A DNA stretch of 64,000 nucleotides from Paraspadella gotoi (Eukaryota > Chaetognatha): NCBI GenBank assembly GCA_051294375.1, contig JBJCIZ010000239.1, positions 3,948,402-4,012,401 of the forward strand, in the 5' to 3' direction. A program made the translations under genes and the position numbers. Shown here in pieces: positions 24,154-35,758 of this stretch. Position 1 is the first letter of the stretch. Each line of letters begins with the position of its first letter. The notes beneath the pieces were generated by a model. It was not told the DNA's origin, made no database searches, and saw only the letters and a program-made list of their open reading frames with translations.

Positions 24154-25776
24154 CAAAGGGAATATTGCAAATTAAAGGGATTTTCAATTTGGAACTCAGC
24201 GGGACTCCAACCTCGGCGCGCTGCCTCCGGGCGCCGTTTGTCGGCTTCAGATTGTCGGCTACAAATTGATTGGCGTTCATTGTCTGCTGCTGATTGATTG
24301 CCACTCGTTGTCGGCTACAGAAATTGATTGGCGCTGATGGTTCGCTGCTGACTGTCGGCTAGAAAATTGATTGGCGCTGATTTTCGTCTAAATATCTGAT
24401 TGGCGCAGATTGTCAGCTAGAAATACATTGACGCTGATTGTCGGCTAGAAAGTGATTTGCAATGATTGTCGGCTAGAAATTGTTGGCGCTCAATGTCGGC
24501 TAAAAATTGATTGGCGCCGAATGTCGTTTTAAACGCGAGTTTCCCGCCAGGAGTTTAAATCGAGAAATTTTCCTCTTCAATAAAAGGGATTTTTTTTTTA
24601 ATAAAAATAAAATACCCGGTGATAGTTGACAAAAAATATGAGAGATTTTGGTCACAATTATACTTAGTCTTAGGACAGATTTAGGATAAATTTTAAGATA
24701 AAATCGAAGCGGATTTAGGACAGAATTATGATACGTTTAGTATAAATAAGGATAGATCTAGGATAAACTGAAGGCAGAATTTTGTATGAATCGAGTGGTT
24801 GAGGCCCCTGAACCAATTTTAATTTTTGTGTAATTGACAAAATTTACGAGATTTTTAGGTCATAATGAAGATGACAACGACGACGACGATGACGACTACA
24901 TGGACGACGATGACGACGACGACGACATTTTTAAATCATTAAAGTCGGAAAATATTATAATCTTCAAATTTGAAAATTGAGAGAAGAAGATCACCGATCA
25001 ACATCATCGTAAACATCCGAGTCGACAGCAAACATCGTTAACATCCGAAGAAGAAAAATACGTCGCCAGGAGAAATACGGATGATGACGACGACGATAAT
25101 GATGACAATGATGGCGACGAAGACGACGATAATGATGACGATGATGACAAAGACGATAAGAAAGACGACAACAACGATGAAGTCGACGACGATGACGATG
25201 ATAACGACGATGATGATAATGATGACGTTGATGACTACAATAATGACGATGATGACAATGACAAAGATGATGACAAACCATGAGGAAGACAGCGACAACG
25301 ATTAAGACGAGGAAGATGACAATGACGAAGATAATGAAAATAATGATGACGATTATGATGATAATGATGACGATAATGATGACGACAAAGACGATGATAA
25401 CAACGACGATGATAATGATGATGATGACAGCAACGACGACGAAGATGATGACGACGACAGTGACAACGAAAAATTTAGTAACTCCTAAACCATAAAACGC
25501 ATTAGGATAACTTGAAACGTCGTCGTCGTCGTCGTAGTTTTTGTTTACTTCGTCCGGACGAGTAAACTACTCCTTCTTGAGTGACGATGCGGTGGTTGCT
25601 GTTGTTGAGGTAGCAGCATCATCAGCGTCATAATCATAGTCATCATTATCTTTGTTATCATCATCAATGACCAATGTATCATCGTCAATCATCATTATCA
25701 ACAAACATCAACATCATCATTGTCGTTATCATCATAATCATCATTTATTATATTCACCATTTACGTCATCATCATC

Positions 25777-25808
<32 letters not shown>

Positions 25809-26625
25809 CATCGTCGTCGTCGTCGCGTTCAACAACTTCCGGTTGATCAGCGTCGAATCTCGTTTTGCGACGTCGACATCTGCTTTGCACCTGACGAATC
25901 GGATGCCGTTAGAGAATGATCGGGACGAGTTGGTTGTTGTTGTTGTTGTTGTTGTTGATGATGATGATGATGATGTTGATGATGATGATGATGATGATTC
26001 GTTAAAACGTCATTACGGTTTCTTGTCACAGAAAAAAACTACAATAATTGTAACAATGTAGCGGGCATTGGCTCAGGTTTACCTCAGATAGAAATATTAA
26101 TTCTTGAGCCGTGACTCATTGAGTAAAGACATCGGATCGTGACCGCGATTCACCGGGCTTAATTCCAACCCGGTGCCCGATCCCCTCGGGAAGCGCTAAG
26201 TGGGCAAAAGAGCGCTATCCACAACTCGTTTAATCCATCCAAGCAGCCTTGGAACGGGTCCTGGGCTTGGAAACAGGCATGGGGGATTTTCCAGGGTTTT
26301 CCATGGCGGTTACAGGCTCTCTTCACGCTTGGTCATGAGCGGATGGCTTAACTCGGAAGGCCACCGGAGTTGAACCGAGGCAATTCCCGATACAATAACA
26401 ATAATAATAACAACAATGATGATGATTATAAAATAAATAATAAATGAATAAAAATGAATTTAAAATAAATGAAAGCTTTCACGTTAAGACGTTAAATTTA
26501 TACAGTAGGTTAAATAATGAGACAAACACACTTGCGCACTTGAAGTTAAAAGTTGAAACATAGTTTACGCTCGGAATCTCCGGATGGTACACGTCGCTCT
26601 CGCTTCCGGGCACGCCGAGAGAGAA

Positions 26626-26658
<33 letters not shown>

Positions 26659-26673
26659 AGAAAGGAGAGAGAG

Positions 26674-26744
<71 letters not shown>

Positions 26745-26976
26745 CGTGGAGCGTTAGTTACCTTTTAAGTTAATATCCTTCCAGCCAGGAATCCTCGGCC
26801 GGCGGGCCGAGTGGAATCCATTCATTCTAATTCTCTCCCTTCTCCCACTCCTCTCTCTCTCTTTCTCTCTCTCTTTTGCTCTTTCTGTAGATTCGCTTTC
26901 TTTTTTTGTAGTTTTGCCGTTAGTTTTCAGTAAGAAGAGGGAAAGAGAGTGAAAGAGGGGAAAGAGAGAGAGAGAG

Positions 26977-27031
<55 letters not shown>

Positions 27032-27092
27032 TGGAATGGAATGGAAACAGGAAAAAACTATCCCGATCTTAGATTGGAATTCATCTTATCGA

Positions 27093-27163
<71 letters not shown>

Positions 27164-30100
27164 TCTCTCTCTTCCCTTCCCCTCTCTCTCTCCTCCCTCT
27201 TCCCCTCTCACTTTCCTCTTTCTCTCTCTCATCCATTTTTTTTCTTTCCCAATTAAAAACAAAAACAAGTAAGAAAAAACTAAAGAAGGGTTTGGCCTCG
27301 TCTCAAACCGTCTATTAGGTTTGAAACAGATTAATCGCTTTTTGCAAAAACTCGAGTTTTTCCCGCCCTTCCGTTTGTTGTTGTTGTTGTTTTTTTTCTT
27401 TCTTTGTTTCTTTCTTNNNNNNNNNNNNNNNNNNNNNNNNNGCTCCGACGCTCTCTCTCATCCGCTACCTATTCCCTCTGTCTGAGATAATTCTATCCGT
27501 CAGTCCATTCTAGAAACGAGAGATCGCCCGTTTTCCTCCCCATTTCTATAATAAATTTCTTCATAAATATATTTCAATTATCGGATAAAAAAAAAAAATT
27601 AGAGAGAGAGTAATGAAAAAAATTCGATATTAATTTCCATTTAAAATCGAAAATGGATGCCTGACAATTAGATGGCTACACGTTTGAATATTGCTTGCCT
27701 CCCATTAAGGAGAGAAGAGAAACAGGGAGCGGATCTCTCTCTCTCATCTTATTTGTTGCTCTCTTCGTCTCTCTACCTTCTATCGTGATCTCCTTACTCA
27801 CAGTCTCTCCGCTCTCACTCCTCATCTCTCTCAACTCTTTGGGTGTCAATTCCACCTTCACACATATTTTTATATCTTTTTTTTCATTTTTTCTTCTTAC
27901 TTATCTTCTTCTCTCTCTCCGTCTCTCTCTCTCTCTCCCTCGACCCTCTCACCTCTCTTACTCCGCCCTCCCTTCCCTTCACCCCTCTCTCTCTTCAATC
28001 TTCACAGGAGGAAAAAAAATCTAATTTTTTGAAATGAAGCCATAAAAATCAATGTAGGCGAAGGATAGGATGGTCGAGTCGGGGAAAATAAGACTGGACG
28101 ACGAAATAAAGACGACGACGACGACGACGATGATGATGATACGAACGAAGAAGTCCTCTCGTTTCTCAAGAGGCCTTCCCGTCCGAGCAAACTGTTGGAA
28201 CGTCCCCCCCTCGGTGATGGAAAATAGGTGCGCGGTTCGAGGAAGCCGATTGGAACTTTTTTTTTACCTTTTACGTCCGAATTGTTTGTATTTTTGGATT
28301 ATATTATTGGATCAACATTTATGGCATATCTCTTTTTCGAGAGTGCCCTAATTATTCTTCGTTTTGGCTCAGAATTTTAATTTAGACGTTAATATTTAAT
28401 AAATATGTTCTTAAACCAATATATAATCCTTAACAAAAACCCCAAATTCCTAAGCAAAATTTTTAAATTATATCACTCACCTCAAGAATGAAACGGTGCG
28501 TTCTGGAAAAATATAGGCCAACATTTTTTAATACAAACAAGTTACTGCAATCAATATCTATAACAACAACTTTAACGAGCGACAACAAAAAACAATCCAA
28601 GAACGACGACGGTTGATAGAGAAAAACTGTCACCATTTTGACATTTTTATCAATTAACCGGTCTATGAATAAACAACGTCTCGCGGACAGAGATTGCGTC
28701 GATGATAATAACGACGACGACGATGAAAAAAGGCACGACGAGACGAAAACGATATAAGAAGACGAACGACGACAACGACGAAAATAAAAATATACAACAA
28801 CACGACGACAACGGACAACGACGAGAACGAGATGACAGAAAACAGAACAAACGAAGATAGAACAACTACTTTAAACGAACACAGACGAATAAAGACGACA
28901 ACTACAATGACGACGACATGATTAAATATACAATGACGATGCACGAACGAAGACTAAAAGACGACGACGAGCGACGACGATAAAACGACGACAACGGACG
29001 ACGATGACTTTCCAGATATTTTTTTCCTCCTTTTTTTTTTCTTTTTGGGGAGAGAAAAATTATTTTCCTTCTCTTTCCTGCGATGGGACGCGGAAGGCGT
29101 CCGTCAAGAATTAAGACCATTAAATTGGTCACAAACAATTGTAAAAATTACTTTATTTATTTAATAAATGAGCTATCTTGTCCTTGACTTTGGATAGGCT
29201 TTAGTGTAGTTTTCAAGCTTTCAAACAAGGCTCTCTCGCGTATGTTAGTTTAATTCACTGGCTTTCCTATCAATGAATTGTGCATAATGTTTCAAAGAAT
29301 ATTCAATGGCTCCTCAAATGGACTATTTTGTTAGGTATTAGATCGAGAAAATACTACTATATTGTACTCCTCAACTTATTTTGGCATATAATAATCAGTT
29401 TAAATTTTGTTATATTTTTGTGTGTTGTTATATATGAAATTGTGGACGACTTTATGTATATAACGAAGCTTTTTTTTGCTCATGACGCATGAAAAGCTGT
29501 TTTGTTGGTAAGACTATGTTTTTTTGGTTTTTTTCAGCAAAGTCGAGTTTATAAAGGAAAAAAAAGAAAAAAATCACGGACAAAAAAGAAGAAAAAATAA
29601 TTATATGTTTGTCGTATGTCGTTGTTGTCGTTGTTGTCGTTGTCGACAATGTCCATTTACATAAACGATTTGAGTCGTAGTGAGGAAACCGCTGGTTCTT
29701 ACTTTATACTAAACCATAATCCCAACCGATCTACAGACTCGTTGAAAGCTATGTCGCCTGCGTGTAGCGCTTTTCCTACTTTTTGGTCAAAATTTTTTTT
29801 GCGGCCATTCCTTTCCATTTCCATCCCATTCCTTACTGCGATTTCCATTTCCGATTCCACGCTGAATATATCCGAGTGAATTTTAACGTTAATTTCATTC
29901 GGCTTGCTTATAAAAATTCACAAAAGTTTTTTGCCAGCAGAGAAAAGAGCAACGAATCCAAATAATTTTTGTATCCTCTTGTTTGGAAATCTTTCGTCGG
30001 ACGCCAATTTTACCGGTTTTATTGATGAATTTGAAGCCAAACTGATTAACAGACTTTGTTTGTATTGTTTGTTATCAAGATTAAAAACTGCAAATGCAAA

Positions 30101-30243
30101 TTGGTTTGAAGCCTATTTTGTTTTTTTTGAGGGGCGAGATGACGCACCTGTGGCTGTCTCTAGATTTCTTCTTTTTCTTTCGCTCTCTTTGCTCTCATCT
30201 CCTACTTTTCTCTCTCTCTCTCGCCTCGTCTCGTCTCTCTCTC

Positions 30244-30281
<38 letters not shown>

Positions 30282-30436
30282 CACTTTGTGTTTGCCTTCC
30301 TTTTAGACCAAAAAGTAAGGCGGGTCGGATTCCCGTCTAGACGCTTCCCCTCACGAAAGGAGCCAAAATTAAAGAAGAGGAAAAAAGAAAGAAAGAAGAA
30401 AGAAAGAAGAAAGAAAGAAAGAAAGAAGAAAAGAAA

Positions 30437-30475
<39 letters not shown>

Positions 30476-30730
30476 AAAGAAAGAAAAAACAACAACAACA
30501 ACAAACGGAAGGGCGGGAAAAAACTCGAGTTTTTGCAAAAGGCGATTAATCTGTTTTCAAACCTAATAGACGGTTTGAGACGAGGCCAAACCCTTCCTTT
30601 AGTTTTTTTCTTTACTTGTTTTTGTTTTTTAATTGGGAAAAGAAAAAAATGGATGAGAGAGAGAAAGAGGAAAGTGAGAGGGGAAGAGGGAGGAGGAGAG
30701 AGAGGGAGGAAGGGAAGAGAAGAGAAGGAG

Positions 30731-30793
<63 letters not shown>

Positions 30794-30909
30794 AGGGAGT
30801 TCTTTCTGCGATAAGATGAATTCCCAATCTAAGATCGGGATAGTTTTTTTTTTCCTGTTTCAATTCCATCCATTCCATTCTTTCCTCCTCTCTCTCTCTC
30901 GTTCTCTCT

Positions 30910-30950
<41 letters not shown>

Positions 30951-31182
30951 CTCTCTCTTTTTCCTCTTTTTCCTTCTCCCTTTTCCCTCTTTTTAACTGA
31001 CTAACGGCAAAACTACAAAAAAAGAAAGCGAATCTAACAGAAAGAAGCAAAAAGAGGAGAGAGAAAGAGAGAGATGAGGAGTGGTAGAGGGAGAGAATTA
31101 GAATTAATGGATTCACTCTGCGCCCGCCGCCGAGGATTCCTGGCTGAAGGATATTAACTTAAAGGTAACTAACGTCCCAACG

Positions 31183-31230
<48 letters not shown>

Positions 31231-34200
31231 CTCTCCTCTCTCTCTCTCTCTCTCTCCTCTCTACTCTCTCTCTTCCTCTCCTCTTCTCCTACGTTCTAAT
31301 CTCTCTCTCTCTCTCTCTCTATCATCTCTCTCTCTCTTCTCTCTCCTCTCTCTCTCTCTCTCGGCGTGCCAGGAAGCGAGAAGCGACGTGTACCATCCGA
31401 AGATTCCGGAGCGTAAACTAATGTTTCAACTTTTTAACTTTAAGTTGACCAAGTGTGTTAGTCTAATTATTTAACTATGTATAATTTAACGTCTATAACA
31501 GTTGAAAGCTTTCATTTATTTTAAATTCATTTTTTATATTCATTTATTGATTTATTTTTATAATCATTATCATTGTTGGTTATTATTAATTGTTATTGTA
31601 TCGGGAATTTTTTATTCTTTATTGGAATACTAAATTCCTATATCGTACCGCGCTCGCCACGAAATGCCCTTTTTGTTCGCGCCTAGTCGATAGTATCCGC
31701 GCGTTTATCAGAGTAAAGAAAACAGAACAAAATAAACATCGAAAGATGGCAAAAAAAGAAAAACACGAGGGAATGCCGTCCACGTGGACCGAAGCCGCTG
31801 ACCAATTGGAAGCCACGGCACACAATCAAGCCCGAGGCTCCCTCCCTCATGCCGGGTATACGGAAAGCCTCTCAAACGTCCTAGAAGAAACCCCGGAGGG
31901 GCGCTCCACACAGCGCGAACCGTCCCCTCAGTGGGCACCAGGAAAAAGTCTGCACGCGAGACCAGACCAATCTCCCGCGGCGAGGAAGACGACCAAGATC
32001 CATTCAGCGGGCAAGGCGTCCCGAGACCAGCCATACGCGCGCAGTCGACCCGGGGCGAGAAACAGGTCCCGCAACCTCCAAGAAAAGTTCCTTGAGATGG
32101 GAGGCGTAAACGCTGCGCTCGAGAGCTTGGCGAAGAGGCGGCCGGGAGGCGCAGAAAGGAAAATCGTGCGGCGAGCGCCATTCCGAACTGCAGAGAGAGC
32201 CAATGCGCAGCGCCTGAACGGCAAACGATCACTGAGAGCGGCAGTGAATGCGAGCACGAACGCCTTTTGACCCCTGTGTCCGAACCCTGTCCGTCTTCGA
32301 GAGCGTCGATGGAAACTGACGAACGTGATCTGGTGCGCTAAGGAAAAGAAGCCCACGTGCAAACAGAAGAGAGAACGATGCTCAAAAGGAGCGACGAGCT
32401 GACGCTAAAGCGACGGAAAGAGCGAGCGTCGTAGAAGATCCCTCGGCGGCTATCGGAAGTGGCGCCAGAGTCGAAGATAGCGCTAAAAACCGAGGAGCCA
32501 GCATTTCCCACGTGGGGAAAATCCGACGTGAGGGGAAAGGGCGTCTCCTCGAAAAACTCCTTGAGAAGGGCCAGACAAAGAAGCTCTCCAACCGCGCTCC
32601 GCCAGGGGGGGAGAGAAACTGAATGGCGATCTGTGCTGTACGAGGCGTAGAACAATACCATCTCGAGAGCTGAGATCTCGAACCTCTCTAATCTCTGAAG
32701 GAAGTTCAGCAAAGAGGAGCACACAAGCTCTGGGTAAGAGGCTCTCTGGTAGAACCTCTCAGCTGGTCGACGAAGACGAGGAGGTGGAAGTCGTCGATGT
32801 CGGAGAGATTGTGGCACCCAAGCTCTAAAATCCTCCAGAGCGAACGAGCCTGAAGCGATCCGCCTGCGTAGGCGGAAGTTCCGGTACGGGTCGACGACGA
32901 GGTTTTCGCGGCGCCGGAAGGCGCCTCGCGTCGCAAAGAATCCGAAGGAGAAGTAGGCTCGGGAACCACTTCTGAGCTGGCCAAAACGGGGTGATAAGGA
33001 GAAAGGGCCCCTCGCCTTTCTCCAGCTTGCGGAATCACGATCAACGAGCAGAGGAGGGGGGAGGAAAGAGATGGCCGGAGGTCGAAGAACCCAGCGTTGC
33101 GCCAGGCGTGCTATTCCCTCCGCCTCCGGCGTCGCTCCCAGGTCGAAAAAAGCGTGGAACTTGAAGCCGACCGGGGAGTCGCGCCAGATCGATGCTGGGG
33201 AGACGCGAAGACGTCGACCCATGCTGGCTGGAAAACTCTCGGAAGGAGTCTCGCAGTCCGCCAACCTTTGCGGCCCTCGACGGCCGCGTCGCGTGATGAG
33301 ATTTCTCCTCCGAAGAACAGAAGAAGGACTCCTGAAATCCGAACTTCAGGTAGGAGCCCAGTAGAAGTGTCTTCCCTGACTACTTCGTGGAGAGCCTGCG
33401 ACTCATGCTGCAGCCCCGACGAAGGCAGGTGAGAGAAGAACGAGGCTGTCCGTCTTCCAAGGATGGACGCGCCGTGGAAAGAAGCTCCGAATCGTTGCAG
33501 GAAAGATTCTTCAGAACTGTGAACTCCCTTCTCACATTGATATGGAGAGGGGCAATCCGCAGATCGGCCAGGTTTCCCTCGACAAATCGGCACGACCTGA
33601 TGGAGAAACCATCCCCTGCGACGAAGCATCCGTCGATCACCTCCACAGCGTGCAGATCCTCCGGGAGGGTGCGATCAGATCGGAGCCAGATAGCACTGGT
33701 TCCGAGAAAGGCTGCGATCCACCGCAGCTCCTCTATCGCCGGCGAGTTGGAGAGGAACAACGGGTCGAGGATGCTCTTCTCAACGACGGCGACTTGTAGG
33801 CGATTGGCGTCACATCGCTGAATCCTGCGAAGACCGGCAACGCAGCAGCGGAACTGGCCATGGACGCCGCCGTCGAATGGCCTAGAAGCTGAAGGCACTG
33901 ACAGGGCACGTGGTGCCGGTCGTTGACGAAGATTCTCCGCGTAGAGAGCGAAGAGTCGTAATTTTCGTCCTCGCGGGAGCGCGATGGAAGTGGGAGAGGC
34001 TTGTCCCCAATACGAAACCGAGGAAAATCGAAACCATCTGGCGATGGGGAACAGGCTCGACTTCCTGAAGAGTGGATGATGAACCCCGCCTCCTTGAGTA
34101 GCAACACCGCCTCCGAGTGCTTCGTCGACAATCGTCCGCCGAGAGATCCCAAGAATCAAGATGTCGTCTATAATAAAAGAGGCATCAGAATCCCTGTTGG

Positions 34201-35698
34201 CGAGCCAACTGCACTAAAGGTCTCAGTCGAACTTGGATGAAAAAGCCTAAAGGCCAGTCAGAGAGGAGACCGAATGGAAGGAACACCTCTGTACTGGTAA
34301 AACAATGCGGCCCTTCAATGAAGGCGGCAAAAACTTCCGATGCTTCCCTCGTGAAATCGGGAGATAGAGATTTTAAAGCATCTAGAAGGTCTTCGAGGCA
34401 ACCCCAATCGCCTCGTCGAAACATCCTTCGTACGTCCGGGGCTCTTCGAAAAGCGAGGAAAGCTTGGAAAAGAAAGCCCGGAGAAAACCGGGACTACCAT
34501 CGAAGGCGTTAATCCTTCTCGCAAGCCAGCCGGCAAACCCTCCTGCGTCCCCGCCCCAAGGGGCCCCCTCCCCCCGTCTGCGGTCTCCGCTAAAAGTGGT
34601 GTCTTCGTGCGAGAAGGGAGACGGGTATAGCGTGCTGGAACGACGCTTCGTCCCCCTCCGAGAAGGCATCCCGAGAAGTTTGGAGAATGGGTGACGTCTC
34701 GCCAACGAGCCGTCCGTCCTTTTGAAAGAGACGAAAGCCGATCCGAACGGGGGCTTCGGAAGAAAGCGCCGGCGTTGAAAAAGTTCCCGTGTCGAGACTC
34801 GAGTGCCATGGGCGGATTCCAAGGCCTAAAACCTGGGCGGTCGACGAGGCGGCGACCGCGAGGGAAAGGCGTTTCGAGTCAATTATTCATCCCAGCCGGG
34901 ACGCGAGTCCGCGGCCCTATTCGCCGACTCCCAGACGCATTTGCGGGGAAACAGACTTCTTGGGGTCGCACTGTGCGCTTGAAGGAAGAGCACTTCGAGC
35001 GGAAACGAGGGCGGCTTGTCGCAGCGGGTTTGGCGCGAGCGACATGGGGGTAGAGAGAGGGAGAAAGAGAGAGAGAAAGAAAGAGAAAGAGAGAGAAAGA
35101 GAGGGAGAGAGGAAAGGAAGAGGAAGACAGCAGAAGGACAGAGAGAGAAAGAAAGGACTCAAGAAATAAAAGAGAGAGTGAGTGGGGGATAAAGAAGGAA
35201 CAGGAAAGAATAGAGAAGAAAAAAATAGAGAGGAGAAGAGAGAAGAATAAAGTATAACGGAAAACAATAGAGAGGAGAATAGAGATGAAGAAAGAAGAGA
35301 ATAAAGAAAAAAAGAGCGGAAAGAGAGAAAAATATAAAAGAATAGAAAAAAGAGGAAAGTAAAGAAGAATAGAGAAGAAAAGATAAAAGAATAGAGATGA
35401 GAATAGGGAAAAATTAAGAAGAAAGAGATTAAAATAGAGAGAAAAAAGAAGAAAATAGAGAAGAATAGAGAAAAGAATAGAGAAGAATAGAGAAGAATAG
35501 AGAGAAAAAATAAAGAGGAAAATAAAGGGGAAAAAAAGAAGAAGAGAATAGAGAAGAAAGATAGGAAAATAGAGAAGAATAGAGGGGAAAGAGAGGATAA
35601 TTCGCCATATTTCCTCGTCTTGAATTATGGCTTCTCGCTCTGCACGATCTCTCTCTTCATTTTATGCCCAACATTCGCTTCAATAAGGAAATCGGATA

Positions 35699-35758
<60 letters not shown>

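Larger units (their letters stand above)
31612..35060 (-). mobile_element. degraded DIRS-like retroelement (tyrosine-recombinase type)
   Basis: A GC-rich island in AT-rich intron. Read on the minus strand, with frameshifts, it shows parts of a reverse transcriptase (34424 down to about 33900, motif IIDDILILG). Next come RNase H-like pieces with HINVR (about 33600-33540) and further down VDVFASPQHR. The order RT, then HINVRE, then a DxFAS segment, is typical of DIRS/Ngaro pol. The recombinase itself was not identified, and no terminal repeats were seen. Each domain is broken by frameshifts, so the copy is dead or the sequence is unpolished. Ty3-type elements are a less likely alternative. Confidence 0.55.

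Noticed and set aside
24868-25495. Met/Thr/Lys-rich frames (also at 43.4-44.05 kb)
   Set aside because: They are shifted readings of a GAC/GAT array with no start context or complexity.
29904-30566. 220-codon plus-strand frame
   Set aside because: The first 90 codons match nothing I recognise. The rest runs through CT and GAAA repeats into the inverted-duplication arm, so the frame is a composite.
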